Assembly (NCBI GenBank): GCA_963422465.1
Contig: OY730170.1
Span: forward strand, 1,054,001-1,118,000
DNA length: 64,000 bases
From: Lichina pygmaea
Lineage: Eukaryota; Ascomycota; Lichinomycetes; Lichinales; Lichinaceae
Direction of reading: 5' to 3'
The position numbers were made by a program, and so were the translations under genes. Positions 23,091-35,609 of this stretch are shown here, piece after piece. How positions within the stretch are numbered: position 1 is the first letter of the stretch; each line of letters begins with the position of its first letter. A model generated the notes under the pieces. That model did not search any database. It was not told the DNA's origin and saw only the letters and a list, made by a program, of their open reading frames with translations.

Positions 23091-24348
23091 TCCAGTTTGT
23101 GGTGGAGTCCTCTACGGAGCCATGGAAGCCAAGGAAGTCACCTGCGAGGCCAACGACCGGGTCATACACCGCAGGGACTGGTGCGCATAATCCCCAGGAG
23201 GAGAGGGGGGTATTCTCGATCCACTCCTCAGCCTTGCAGCACTCGCAAGTTGTATGTACGTGTCATACGTAAGTACGTTACGTATCGTGGCCCGCTCTAA
23301 ACGGACAGCTGCCAGAGTGACGAGAAGTCGCTCCAGGGGCCAGCTTCGAGGCCAGACCACAATGGGTGCATCAGTCCAGGGAAGGAGCTGCTGCATAGTA
23401 CATACGTACGGAAGTACTTTACTCGTGATTCCGAGGTGTCACATGGTGCGCTATGGGATCTACAACCATAACATGCGCGGGTAGGCTGCTACGACAAGTG
23501 GACGAAAAGAAAAGGAGCCCGCCGTCAAGCCAATTTCAGCCCTTCTACGGAACGTACTCCGTATACCGGTATCTACCTACCGATACTACGTACAGGTTTA
23601 TCCCGCCATGTCGCTACTACTCGGCGGCTAAACTGGAGAAGAACGTCATCGCCATGATCATCACTTTCGATCTAGCTCGGCGTGCTCGGCAGCCCCTGGG
23701 CCCAAAGCAACATCGAGATGGCGTCTCGGGGTTCCTGAGCCTTCATACGAGATATCCTACTGTGCGGAAATCACCCTGTCGTATCCTTCGTGGAGGAAAC
23801 AGCCTTTGCTCGCCCCAGACTCGCCGAGAGCGTGGCTCGGGTCAACCAGATCGACGCTGCCATGGCTGCTACCGAGAGATACGGTAAGACGGGTCTGGGA
23901 ATACGGGCCGTGCTTGGATCGTTCAGCGCGCTCGCACCGCAACCAAAAACCATATACAAATACGGAGCACCGTACACGTCATACGAGGTTGCACGGAGCA
24001 GAACAGGCACGATCAGATCACCAGGACAAGGCTTCGGAACTCACGACGCCGACCACATGGGGACGATGGTGCAGCAAGGTTGACACGGTCCCATGAAAAG
24101 TCTTGAGGTTTGGGCGAGCCAAGCTACGGGTTTCAGGCTCGTTTGGCGGAACAAGAGAAACGGTGCTCACGTTGCCAAGGATTCCATGCCTGTGACACAC
24201 AAGATGTCGATAACAGAACGAGTGCAACGGGCAGAGTCCGAAGAGCTTGTCTCTATGCGACTCGTCCGAGCCGGGAGGACGTTCTGCCGCCACTTATGTG
24301 CCGGCAACAGGGATCACTCATGTGTCTGCCCACGGCTCTGTTGGGTGC

Positions 24349-24355
24349 ATATAAG
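24349..24355 (+). promoter_or_regulatory. TATA-like box of secreted-protein gene
   Basis: ATATAAG lies about 105 bases upstream of the ATG at 24458, a usual fungal TATA distance given a short leader. Confidence 0.4.
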
Positions 24356-24457
24356 ACCTGCGCCATCCACCTCTTGTCACGCTACCATAGCTCTGGTTCG
24401 ATAGCTCTCCATCTCCATCTCCCTAGCAAAGACCGAGAACGCGATCGTCAACGGAAG

Positions 24458-25097
24458 ATGGGGCCATCCGGCATCTGGACTGCAGTCTTGCTCCTGTTCT
24501 CCGCAGCATGCGTCACGCCGAGGCCTAACGGCCCGGCACCACCACAGCCTCCTACAGTCAAGGACTCTGTAAAGAATTATTACACGAACGAGGTGATCTC
24601 ACAACAACAGCGGGAGTTTGATGAGTGCGTCAAGGAACTTGTAGGTTTCCTCTCTCGTGCCGGAGGTCGCCAGCAGATGACCGCCTGCCGAAGCTTTGGC
24701 TTGGAACGATGACGAACCACGACGTCTGACCGTCCTTCCTCGTCCCCAACAGATCGAACGGCAAGGGTCGGCCGGGATTGAGAAATTCAAGAAGATCTGC
24801 GAGGGTAGACTCTTCATAAGCTGGGGCAATTTTGTATCGACGGAATGGTCCGGCGACTTCCTCCGCCGGAATCCCGAATACGCCTGGGAGGGGAGTTCCA
24901 ACTCGGCCGTGAACCGTGGCGGCGACGACAGCGGCTCCACTTTCCCCGACATCAGGCCCCTCCAGATGACGAGGGAAGCCGGCTTGCAAGCGTGGCGTCA
25001 GCTCACCCGCATCTTCAAAACGCCAGGCATGCATCATGCGCCGGGCGGACTACGTCCAAAGCCGGCGTTTGGTGGTGTACCGCTTCCACGACGCTAG
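24458..25097 (+). CDS. Small secreted protein, unknown family
   Basis: Two exons, 24458-24640 and 24753-25097, joined in phase 0 by a 112-nt intron (gtaggt..aacag), give about 174 residues. The N terminus (MGPSGIWTAVLLLFSAACV) is a clear signal peptide. A proline-rich segment follows, then two cysteines about 21 residues apart (FDECVKEL; KKICEGRL), a WG/W-rich middle and a basic proline-rich tail ending GGVPLPRR. No catalytic motif or membrane segment is visible. Small size, secretion signal, a single possible disulfide and a repeat-rich neighbourhood make it a candidate effector or host-interaction protein; that is inference. The second secreted gene at 45333-46224 has a similar layout. Confidence 0.6.
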
Positions 25098-25173
25098 ACG
25101 TCTTTCAAACATGGTCAGGCACGTGTGGATCGGAAACGGACGTCTTTTTCAAGTGTATAATTAGCTGGGAACT

Positions 25174-25207
<34 letters not shown>

Positions 25208-26328
25208 TACTTGGGATTAAGCCGATGAATTCGAGCGTCAGCTGGCCATCTCAGACTTTCCTTTTCCTCTTGTTCGTTTCCTGTGCTGGAGCTGGAAAGG
25301 GTGGATGGGAGAGTAATATCGTCTCTTGGTAGGCACCGTAGTCAACGCAGGGCTCAAAGTGAGATGTAATGCGAGGCACTGTGATCCGAACTACTTGTTC
25401 CTCACGATGGCAACCCAACATCCATCCCACCAAGTACCTAGTCCTCCATGTTCGACCGTCTTTCTGTCGAGTGATCTGAACGATGCAAGCAGATCCAACT
25501 GTCTTGTCGACAGCTGTTGGAACCGAACAGCGATCAAGACACTTTCTCAGCATCTTCCTTCTTCCGTCAGTTTCAACATCCTTCAGCCCCCCCCCCCCCC
25601 CCCCCTCTTCCCTTCCAGATCCCATCCTGCCCCCTCCTTCCCCGCAGGAATAACCAAGTCACGACGCAAGAGCAAGATCAAGATTGCGCAGGAATGAAAC
25701 AAAAAAAGCACACCCCCCCAAGAACATCTTTGTGGAAAAGACAATGGACTGGGTCTCTTCATCCTCTTGACATCTGGACTGGCGTCTTCCTGGCCAAGTA
25801 TATCCCTGACTCTTTAAATCTTGCCGGTACTTTAAACCCCCGTGCAAAGTCCCCGCGCCCAGTCTCCGCGCCCAGGCCCCGGCCCGGCTCAGGGCTGCTT
25901 CAAGAGGGATGATAGCCCTGGGCAAAGAAAAAGATGAGGAGTGTATATGTTGGGGATACCGAGAAGAGGTAGAAGAGCCAGGATGGGGGGGGGGGGGGGT
26001 TTGGTAGATGCAGGCAGGTACATGGAGAAGGGAAGAGTGGAAGTGAAGATCACGAGATGGGAAAGAGAGAAAGAAGGATATGTACATACATGCAAAGAGA
26101 AAAAGTTTGTAGATCCAGTCGTGCTAGATAAAAGTCCTGCCGGATGAGAGTCCTGCTAGATAAGTTCTAACGGTGTTTTCTTCGAGGTATTTACTTTGGA
26201 GCGGGCGAGATGCAGTCAAGTCACCCCCACCTTCGTCACCACCATCATCATTGTCGTCATAATCGTCGTCATCATCGTCATAACCATCGTCATAACCATC
26301 GTGATCGTTTTCATTGTCGTTGTCATCG
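25098..26328. other. Intergenic region between converging genes
   Basis: No supported gene. It contains a GT microsatellite, a 19-base C run (25587-25605), a 15-base G run (25985-25999) and a GAT/CAT-type repeat near 26230-26360 that enters the 3' end of the next gene. Confidence 0.5.
25176..25206. repeat. (GT)n microsatellite
   Basis: About 15 perfect GT dinucleotides just after the stop of the secreted-protein gene. Confidence 0.9.
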
Positions 26329-28191
26329 TCAGAGTCCGTTGACAGACTGACGACGATGATCGCGACGATGACGATGATGATGGGTGCTTTCGCTAGCTGA
26401 AACCCCACTTTCCCGTTCACGTCCCCCTCCACCCCGACCGTCTCGGGCGACAACTCTAGCGTGCTGATCGACGATGGCGACATTCTCGTCGAGCATCATC
26501 TCTTCGTCAGAAGAGGACGAGGACATGGCGTCGAGCAGCTTGTCGATATCATCTTCGGCATCGCCGACAAACTGGAACTGCTGCTGCTCCGTGGACGGTC
26601 TCGTCGGCAACGTCGTCGTCGTCGTCGTCGTCGTTGCGGCGCCCAAGCGCTCTTTACCGTTGACTCGGTAGCCGCGCGCACGGCTTCGGCCTTCGTCGTC
26701 GCCGGCGCCTCCGTCCTCGTCTTCGTCGCTGTCGTCGTTGGGAGGGCTAGGATCCAACATGACGCGTCGTAGAGCGGTGTGACGAGCGCTCGACTCGTGT
26801 GCGCGACCCCATGAGGTTCCTACGGCGGGAGCGGCCGTTGAAGCACCGTTCTCTCGTGCCACGGTGGTGCGGGACGTCGGTGGCGGGGAGAAGATGGCCG
26901 GCGTCTGATGACCGGCGTGGTTCGGAGCAATCGGGCGCTTGGAGTGATGCGAATGCGCCGGGCTGCTCATGAACAGCAGCGTCTCGACGGCATCTTGCTC
27001 CATGGCCGCTTTCTCGCTCGGGGTGCGCGGGCCCGGTGTTCGCAGCTGCTCCGTTGCGCGAGACGACGCGGACGACCTCGGTGGCGGCGTTGCCGGAAAG
27101 GTGGTCGAGACCGCTGACGAGACGGCGCTCGCGTTGCGCATGCCATTGGTCGTCCTGATCTCAGGCAGAGCCGGGGGGTAGGCAGCCGACGAGTCTGCCG
27201 CTTTCCGTCGTCTCGGATGTCGGGCAGCGGCCGACGAGACGATGGGCGCCGATGGAGCAAGACGCGCTGGACCCGCCGGAGACGCCGAGCCCAGACCTGG
27301 ACGAGTCGAGGCGGCCACGGTGCGTTGAGCTTCTAGGATCTGAGAGACGGCCCTGCTCGTCGAATCGTGGTCTCGCCAGAACGCCTCGTACGTCTGCGTA
27401 CGAGGGCGCGACGGCGGCGGAGCCGCTTCTGGGGCCAAGTAGGAGAACGAACGCACCTCTTGGTCGCTCGGTTGAGAGGACCGGAGGCTGCGCGTATCGG
27501 ATAGACCACTGCTCTCACGAGACAGGCTGGCCATCCCGGCTTGCGACGAGCCTGTCGCCAGCGCGTGGCTTGGCCGGGTCGCGGGACTCCGCACCTTCTG
27601 CTGCTCGGCCAAAACCTCGACCTCACCCAAGGACCTCGTTTCCCATCCATGCTGCACCTTGACGAGTGCGTACGACAGACGCGCACTCAACTGAGCGCTT
27701 AGCTGTCCCGGATAATGTTCAAGTTAGATCTCGATTCGATCCGGCGGCTCAATACTACTCACCTCGCTAATTCGACTTGCCGAAGCAGGGTCGTGATTCG
27801 TTACTGTTGGCATCGCCGAGGCCGCCGCTGCTAGAGAAGGTCGTTTCAGAGAACCGGACGCCATCCTCTTCTGCCCGGCCATGTTTCTCGACAGCAAAGG
27901 GGACGGCGTCGATGGCGTCCAGGCGGGACTTCTGGATGCGGCACCCGCTCTCGTGGCATCGGTGCTATCAATTGCCTGCTGTCGCTCTCGCGTGGGACGA
28001 GCTTCCGCCGTCGCCTGTGCGTGCTCGTCCGGCCTGTCCTCCTTGGTGGACATTTGCATCTCCGGCTGGGCCCTGCGCAACTCCAGGGTCTGAGATGAGG
28101 ACTCGTCCGGCTGAGTGGGCTGGGTATCCATGTCCTCTTCCAAGGTCGATTGCGAGGAGGAGCACTGCACGGCCGCCTCAGCCGTCGCCAT
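26329..28191 (-). CDS. Whi5/Nrm1-like G1/S transcription regulator (GTB motif)
   Basis: Two exons, 28191-27763 and 27702-26329 (minus strand), joined in phase 0 by a 60-nt intron (gtgagt..gacag), give about 600 residues. The protein is largely disordered and rich in Ser, Thr, Pro and Arg. One ordered-looking motif, EQDAVETLLFMSSP at about residue 377, resembles the GTB motif by which Whi5 and Nrm1 bind SBF/MBF factors at G1/S, and is the basis for the call. Another conserved-looking stretch, LSYALVKVQHGWE, begins exon 2. Many SP/TP sites fit control by cyclin-dependent kinase. A poly-Thr run (coded by GTC/GTT repeats near 26615) and an acidic DDSDEDEDGGAGDDE stretch follow. The exact C terminus lies in a repeat and is less certain. 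Function is inferred from the short motif. Confidence 0.6.
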
Positions 28192-29604
28192 CAGCGTCCG
28201 AGAGAAGCCAATGCCTCCGAGTAGTTACTACGCTTTGCGATTCCCCATCTCTATGTTAGACAGCCCACACATCTCTCAACAACGGCAACATTGCGGCCTC
28301 GGGAAGAACCGCAAAGCTCACCGCGAAGATTGCGATCCCTGTGTGAAGTTCGTCGGACTGGATGATGCTGTGAGGGAGCAGTATATAGCGGACTCCTGTC
28401 CCTTGAACGTCAACGCCTTGCTTCTCTCATGTCCACTTTAACGCGCAGCTGTGGTCCTTGCCAGTACCTAGACGTGTCGCGCACAAGTGACACTTGGAGA
28501 ATATCGTGTTTCGTGTTCTGGCTCCGACCGTGTCTGGCAAGCTCTGAATAGCTCGAGGTGCCAGTCACGTCGTACTCTCGAGAACCGGGTGCTGCGTTTT
28601 CAGATGGCAGACGATCGCCTTCCAAGGCCGAGATCGAAGGGAGTCGTGGGGCGATGGTTGTCGCGAGGGAGACCCCACGGTTCTTACTCAAGGGTCACGC
28701 GGGGCTTATTTCGCGAGCGCAAAAGCATCACGTATCTCGTTTGGGCCCGCCGCACGCCGAGAGCTGCAGCTCCAGTCGATTATTGAGCAAAAGTCCGGAC
28801 GGCGAGTTGTTCGAGACGTGGCAAGGTGCAAGATGGAGCAAATCAACGCGTCGAGAATGGCAGGAGAGAGACTTCGGGAAAGGAAAATTGGGTCTGCTCA
28901 GTCGCGTTGCATCGAGGGCTGGCCGGGGTGCTGATGACGAGGCTTACGCCCGAGGCACTCTTCATAAATCCTTGCGATCATTGGCGGACTCCCTCTTGTT
29001 GATGTCTTGCTCAATTATGATTCTCGACCTCCTCGCTCCGATACGAAGACGACGCGATGCACGCCAGCACGTGATGATATCGGCGAAAAGTCGGACCGAG
29101 TCCTTCCTGCCAGTAGACCCGTACGGTGCATTTATACATTAGTCAGTGGTTAGTAAGCGACCCTAGCAATTTTGAGGCAAAGGGCTGCCCCCAGGGGCGG
29201 GGGCGCCCGGAGAGGGGGGGGGGGGGGGGGGGGGGGCTGTGGTACGTACAGTACGGAAGTCCGGAGTACGTATGTAAATATCTCCCGTAAGAGATCTCCC
29301 TTATATAAAGTACGGTACGGTACGTACGTACAGCACAAAAGTAGACATTGTATTGATCGGCCATCGATCGCTGGCCAATGTGTATCTCTACGTCTAGTCA
29401 TCAACAAGTGTGAGAGCATATGTGCAACGAAGCGGAAAGAAAACGACCAGCAGGAGGAAAGGATAAGCATCTTGAAGGCCGGGCAACGAGACGACAATGA
29501 CCGGCCTTCACGATCAGGCTCTATCGGGATATCCTTGCCGTGAGTGTCTATAGTTTCAAACATCAAGCCCAGAGAGCGTGTGTTTGAATCTCCCGGAGAC
29601 CCGC
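28192..29604. other. Intergenic region
   Basis: No supported gene. It has a 23-base G run (29214-29236) followed by a GTAC-rich cluster (29240-29340). The 5' part should contain the promoter of the minus-strand Whi5-like gene. Confidence 0.5.
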
Positions 29605-31074
29605 TCACAGACGCTTCATGATGGCTTCGGCGTATTGGGCCGTTTGAGAATGGCCACCCAGATCTCCGGTCAGGACCTATACATCAATCAGTGGACGCCA
29701 CCACACATGCTGAGCCGGGGACTGAACGCACAGAGCCGTCGGCGATGGTGGCGAAGATGGCCTTCTGGATCCTGTCGGCTTGCTGGCTGAGACCCATGTG
29801 TTGCAACATCATGACGCTGCTCAGCAGAAGCGCGGTGGGGTTTGCCAGGCCCCTTCCCGCGATGTCCGGAGCGGATCCGTGCACGGCTTCGAAGATGGAA
29901 CACTCGTCACCGATGTTGCCCGACGGCGTCAGACCAAGTCCACCGATGAGGCCGGCACACATGTCCGACAGGATGTCGCCGTACAGGTTTGGCATGACGA
30001 GCACCTTGTCGGCGTACGGCACGGGGTCCGTCACCATCTTGAGGCAAGTGTTGTCGAGCAGCTCGGCGTCGAAGTCGATGCTGGGGAAGTCCTTGCTGAC
30101 CTCCCTTGCCGTGTTCAAGAAGAGGCCATCGCTCATCTTCATGATCGTGGCCTTGTGCACCACCCGTACTTTCCGCTTGCCGACCTGCTCGGCGTACTGG
30201 AAGGCAAACCGAAGTACCCGCTCGCTCGCCAGTCGCGTGATCAGCTTGATGCTCTGTACGACCCCGTCGACGACGACGTGCTCGATTCCCGAATACTCGC
30301 CCTCGGTGTTCTCGCGGATCAAGACGGTATCGACATCGTCGTAAGCCGTCTTGTAGCCTGGTATCGAGCGGCACGGGCGGACGTTGGCGAACAGGTTGAA
30401 CGTACGCCTGAGCGTCAGATTAAGGGAGACATGTCCTTTCCCGATCGGTGTCTGTAGTTGCATTCGATCAGTCGCCCGGTCGCCAGCGCCGCATCGAGCA
30501 CAACACCGACCGCTAGAGGTCCTTTCAGCGCAACGAGGTTCCTTCTGACGCTGTTGATGGCCTCGTCCGGGATCGATGTGCGGCCGTCTCTCCATACGGG
30601 CGTCACGTCGACTGACTCCCATTCGACCGGCACCTATCTAATCAGCGAGGCTTCTCTCATGTGACTATAACGTGTTGCTCGTACATTCGCTGCTGAGTAG
30701 ATATCCTTCACCGACTGAGCAATCTCAGGCCCAATGCCATCTCCCTCAATCAGAGTCACGGTATATTTGCCCTGGACCACTGCATGTTAGCTGGCAGCAA
30801 TTGCATGTGATGATCTGGACTTGCATTTGGGCCCTTCTGCCCTTTGAACTTGGCCACTCGCTCGTCTGCTGGCGTTGTGTATGCTCGAGCATGTGCATAT
30901 ACCTGTGTCACGCGGTCCTGGTGGTGAGCCAGCTTCCAGGACTCATACGAAGATGAGGACAAAAATCGTACTGACCGGAGCAGCCACGCCGCAACACGAC
31001 AGCTGCGGCTGCGATACGCGGGGACGCCCAAGGCACCGCGGACCTTGTCTGACCACGGCGCGACAGGCCTGCAT
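29605..31074 (-). CDS. IDH2: NAD-dependent isocitrate dehydrogenase, catalytic subunit 2, mitochondrial
   Basis: Six exons fit on the minus strand: 31074-30976, 30902-30825, 30771-30685, 30633-30511, 30451-29732 and 29676-29605, giving 392 residues. The enzyme is the TCA-cycle step from isocitrate to 2-oxoglutarate, working as a heteromer with IDH1 in the matrix. Exon 1 encodes an Arg-rich targeting peptide ([19 protein letters not shown]). Then come [33 protein letters not shown], the substrate loop [34 protein letters not shown] and [14 protein letters not shown]. These catalytic-type features favour IDH2 over IDH1. It ends AIMKRL. The second intron (30824-30772) has a GC donor, gcaagt, instead of GT. 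The fourth uses gtcggt. It shares a 291-bp divergent promoter with SEC5. Confidence 0.93.
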
Positions 31075-31365
31075 CTTCGATGGTTTGGGTGGTCTCGTCA
31101 ACTCCAAGAGACGATGCACAGCGGTCTCTTTCCTGCTCAGAAGAATGTCTCCAAAGCAGCTTCGTAGGTAGTCGCAAAACATAAGACTAGAAGATACGGG
31201 CTTGACCCACTCAAACCATGAGTTTTGAAAGCTGGTAGAGAAGTACGCGAGAGTCAAAGATACTGATACTAGTGACAACGTGATAGTCATGACAGAAGTA
31301 GTTGACCGCGCTTCATACTCGGCAGCCAGCCACGTGCCAGCGACAGGGTGCATCTTCTAGCCATC
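31075..31365. promoter_or_regulatory. Bidirectional promoter region of IDH2 and SEC5
   Basis: Only 291 bases separate the start codons of IDH2 (minus) and SEC5 (plus), so the two promoters must overlap or be shared. A CACGTG box lies at about 31330. No clear TATA box was seen. Confidence 0.6.
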
Positions 31366-34300
31366 ATGGCTGACGACGAGAGAATCATCCTCAACCACTA
31401 TAAACTACCCACAGCTTTCCCTGTGCAGTGGCCAGCGGAGAAGGACGATAGCGACGACTCGGACGGAAACACCAACCTCAAACCCGACAACCGTTCAAGG
31501 CTGCAGCATCGTCGTTCTAGACCACGCCATTCCGCACTGGGACGGTTGGCACCCTCACGGCGAAGTTGCGGGTCCTTGCTCGGCTCCGATGAAGGCTCGA
31601 CTCAGGTCGTGGGCCGTAACGATGAGCCGGATCCGCTGGGCTCGTCCGATAGCATCGTACGTCTACTGAGACATCGAGGGCTGCCGGTAGACGATGATGC
31701 CAAGCTGCGTAAGCAACGCTTTGCTGTTTTGGTTGATGCCTGATCGCTGATGGCCCCTTGGATGCAGGAGATCAGTTTCTACTGGCTTCGCCGACGTTCT
31801 CGCCGCCGTTGTTTCTGTCTCAGCTGCATTCGAACGAGTCCACCCAGGCGCTCCTCCATGGACTCGACTTTCTATCGAGGTCCATTGACCAGAAAACTGC
31901 GGCGCTTAAGCAGCTGGTCGAGAGCAACTTCGAGCGCTTCATCAAGGCCAAAGCTGTCATCGACGCGGTGTACGATGAGATGCGATGTCATGGCACCGAG
32001 CCCACCGGCGATCTTCCACTTACCCATTCGAGACACGCAAGCAAATCCAGCAATCATTTTAGAAACACGAGTGGATCTGGATCAGGGGCGTACTCGGGTG
32101 TGGGAGGCGGCAGGAAGCCGTCGAGCGGTGGCAAACAGAGGCTTACGCTCGTCGAGGAAACGGAGTACGGACTGCTCGCCATCAAGACCCCCATGGCGGA
32201 AGTGTCGGCAAGAGCGCAGGAACTATGGGGTCCCGCCATGGGCGGCATCGAACGCGAAGACAGACTGCGCGCGCTGCTTGGCATCGTGGGCAAATATCGG
32301 GCCATTTTCGAGGCTCCGGTAGCCGTTGCCAACTGCATCAAACAGCGCGACTATCGGGCGTTAACCGATGAGTACGCAAGGGCCCGGCGATATGCATCAG
32401 AGGCGAAGAGCATGGTCGAGAGCACGATGGAATCGGGTGCGGCTGTCACAGACCCCCAGATCTACCAGGTCCTCGCGACGACGCAGATGTGGGTCGACGT
32501 CGAGAAGCAGACGGACGATTTCAAACGTGACATTTGGAGACGCCTTGTGGGAACCCAGGTGGCGTCCCCGGCGTCGGCTCCGAGTGTCGCGTTGGGCCAC
32601 GCCGACGACCATCTGGAGCTCATCAGCGTCCTCCTCGAGCTCGGCGTGCAGGACAACCCGATCTGGGTGTGGCTCCTGAGCCGGTACGATAACCTGAAAC
32701 GCAAGATCAGCGCCGTCATCGAGCGGTTTCGGCTCGAGGTGGAGCTCTTGCGGCGACGTCTGGCCGTTACGGACCAGCCTGGCCCACAAGAAGTGGCATC
32801 GCGGCTCCGCACGGCCTTGCGTCAGGGCACCCAGCAGCCGGGCGCCAAGGGCCTGGATGCCCCGGGCGTGGAAGGGCTGTGGGAAGGCATCTACGGGTCT
32901 CTACAGGTGATTCTGTCGCCGCGCGGAGGCATCTTGGGCCAGGTCGTCACGTTCTGGGAGACGACGCAGGCCTTCATCGACGGCAAGATCCAACGGACGC
33001 TGCCGGTCGGCATCGACGGCGGCAGCAAAAAGCATCACCGCTTATCCGTGGATGGCGTCAAGGATCTGCGCAACGGTCTGATCGAGCTCGTCAACATTCT
33101 CCGGGAAGGCATGATCTCCTTCTTCGTCGACCCGCCACCGGAAGACCTATCTCAGCTCTCGCGACGGGTGTCGGCGGTATCGGTGCGGCTGTCGACTGAC
33201 ACGCTTCCGCATTCCGTCTTTCGAGACGCGCGGCTGGACCTCCAGGACGACCGGAGCTTCCCGGCAGCCCCGGCCGCGAGCGGTCAGCTCTGGGAGAAGT
33301 TTGCATTCTGGCCGCCGCGCTCAAACTCGATCAGCGGCGTGCATCATCTCAGCAAGACGCTGGCGCTCGTGTGCACCGCGGCGAGCGAGATGGCGTCGCT
33401 GGGCCCCGTGGCCCAGGCCGACAGCATGGTCGAGCGTCTCCGCGGGCTCGTCGGCGGCGCACGCGAGCGGTGCGTCCAGGCGCTCTGTGCGGCATGGAAC
33501 AGCGACGCCGAGCACTGCAAGCTACTCGAGGACTGGTCGCGCGTGGGCGAGCACAAGGACGTCACGCAGATGCCGGCGTACTTCACCTCATGGGAGAGCG
33601 AGGTCATGTCGGGCCTCCAGAAGATCCTGTACGTGTCGGACGTGGTCAGCCACGTCGGGTCGACGGAGATCGTGCTGCCGCCTCGCGCCAAGCTGTTACA
33701 GCTCGTCCGCAACCAGTTCGTCACTAGCCTCTACAAGTCCCTGAGCGGCATGGTCGAGAACGCCGAACGAGCGGTCGAGAGCGACGACGACGAGTGGGGC
33801 GTGTCGAGCCCTGGCCGTGGCGCAGCCGTGCCCGGAGGAGCAGCAAGCCTGGGCAGCGGAGGTCGGGCACGGGGTTCGAGGATCGACCGATCTTCGGCCA
33901 CCACGGACGTCCTCGACACCGAGGACCGGTACGTCCGCATGCTGCTCACCTTCAACAACCTGCACGCCCTGCGCCGGGACGCCGTGCCACATTTGATCGG
34001 CCAGTTCGAGAACTCCTTCTCGGTGAAGCTGACGGAGGAGAGCAAGACGATCCGAGAGGTGCTGAGCCAGATCGAAGCGCGGCTGTTCCACACGTACATC
34101 CGGCCCACGATGGCTCAGCTGTCGCGGATCATCCGCGGCGGGATCCTGTCGCCGACATGGGCGCCGCCGCCGGGCGGTCGGCCCAACGAGGTGCGGGCGT
34201 ACGTGTACGACGCGCTGCTCGTGGTCGTGCTCGTGCACAGCCAGGTGTCGGCCACGTGTCCGTCGCTGACGCCGCAGATCATGTCGTACCTGCTCGAGCA

Positions 34301-34721
34301 GATCTCGCGCGAGTTCCTCGAGGTGTTCCGGCAGCGGCAGCCGCCGCGGTACACGCTCGCGGCGTTGATGCAGGCGACGCTGGACGTCGAGTTCGTCGGG
34401 CAGACGCTCGCGCAGTACACGACGGAAAAGGCATCGGACATGCAATCGCAGATCTACATGGAACTGGGCAAGTCGACGTCGCCCCCGTCGGGCGGTGGCG
34501 CGGCCGGAAGCGAGCGCGGCGGCGGGGAAGGTGCGAAGAGCGCCGAGGAGCTCGACATGGATCACTCGCGTCTGCAGACGGAGCTGCCGGAGATGAGGAA
34601 CGTCTTGAAGGCGCTCCGGGAAAAGTGCCGGGCCGAATTTGCGTGCTTCAAGAAGGCCAGGAGCCATGTCCAGACGCACGTGCAGCAGCAGGGACAATTG
34701 CATGCGGTGCAGTCGCCGTAG
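31366..34721 (+). CDS. SEC5: Exocyst complex component Sec5
   Basis: Two exons, 31366-31708 and 31768-34721, with a 59-nt intron (gtaagc..gcag), give 1098 residues, in the range for filamentous fungi. Sec5 is one of eight exocyst subunits that tether secretory vesicles at the plasma membrane, which in hyphae concentrates at the tip. The family signature around the splice is clear: LRDQFLLASPTFSPPLFLSQ, then LLHGLDFLSRSIDQKTAALK and LVESNFERFIKAKAVIDAVY. The first 115 residues are variable and charged. The rest is helical, with TFNNLHALRRDAVPHLIGQF near residue 855 and a Gly/Ser-rich loop (about 930) near the C-terminal end. Confidence 0.92.
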
Positions 34722-35609
34722 GAGTGATGGCATTCGATGGGGGGGGGATGTACCACCGATCGTGACAAGCTTGAAATGTCACCCAAGACACCTCTGCTGC
34801 CGGGCGTACATTCGTAGTGCTTTGATCTTTGTTTGATGTGTGTGTGTATTTGTGTGTGTGCATATATGTTTGTGTGTGAGAACACCTCGGCAACATACTG
34901 TACTCTCCACATGCTCACCAAGACGACACTACACACACCAGCCGCTGATCATTGTTCCCCAGGATGCTCTTGGCAGGTGAGTTCTGTATGTGGCAGACAG
35001 TAAAGAACAGAAGAACTGCAAAAGTAACTTGGTAGCTACTGGTTGCTGTACTGGAAGATGTATGGAAGATGTGTAGGTAGGTAGTAGTGTTGACTGTGAC
35101 AGGAGTGATGATGGATGGATGGATGGATGGGTGGGTGGATGGATGGTTGGTTGGGTAGGTGGACAGGTGGGTAGATGGATAGTGGTGGATAGATGGGTGG
35201 ATGGATGGACGGATGCTGATGAATACCCATAGATAGACAGACGGATGGACGCACATATAGACAGATCGACAGATGCTTGAACAGATAAGTACGTATATAG
35301 ATACGCAGACAAGCAGACAAGCAGACAGACAGATGGACAGATGGATCAATGGATATATAGACCGATAGATGAACACTAGCGTATGCAGATAGATACAGTA
35401 CGGAGTAGATAGACGGATGGATAAATGTATGAGAAAGAACCGCAGATCAATGTCGGTGATCGATGGACGGTGGGTATATCGTGATGGGGATGCATGGACG
35501 GAAATATCATCTTCCACCTGTCTTACTCCATCAACCAACCTTTCAACTCCACCATTCACGCTCACGAGTCTGTCAACCGCCCCTCCAACTCCGTCGACCA
35601 CCCCTCCGA
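34722..35609. other. Intergenic tail-to-tail spacer with (GGAT)n repeats
   Basis: This lies between the 3' ends of SEC5 and the PDK gene. It has a G run at about 34739-34747, GT-rich words near 34840-34880 and degenerate GGAT/GATA repeats from about 35095 to 35420. Long open frames rich in IHPSI- and LSIYL-like text are artefacts of these repeats. Confidence 0.7.
35108..35165. repeat. (GGAT)n / (GGTT)n microsatellite
   Basis: Runs of GGAT units, interrupted by GGGT and GGTT variants; looser copies continue to about 35420. Confidence 0.85.

Larger units (their letters stand above)
20810..24457. other. Long repeat-scarred intergenic region
   Basis: About 3.6 kb without an intact gene. It contains GTAC-rich clusters (21300-21330, 21430-21480, 23265-23290, 23395-23410, 23550-23590) and the LINE ORF1 relic listed separately. 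A short protein-like frame (NHPVVSFVEETAFARPRLAE, about 23770-23890) has no identified start or partner exons. The last 110 bases are the promoter of the secreted-protein gene. Confidence 0.5.

Noticed and set aside
23453-24083. Protein-like text NHPVVSFVEETAFARPRLAE suggesting a gene or gene relic
   Set aside because: No start, no partner exons and no family recognised; mentioned only within the intergenic entry.
34915-35601. A 228-codon minus-strand frame rich in IHPSI and LSIYL text
   Set aside because: It is produced by GGAT/GATA-type simple repeats and has no conserved content.
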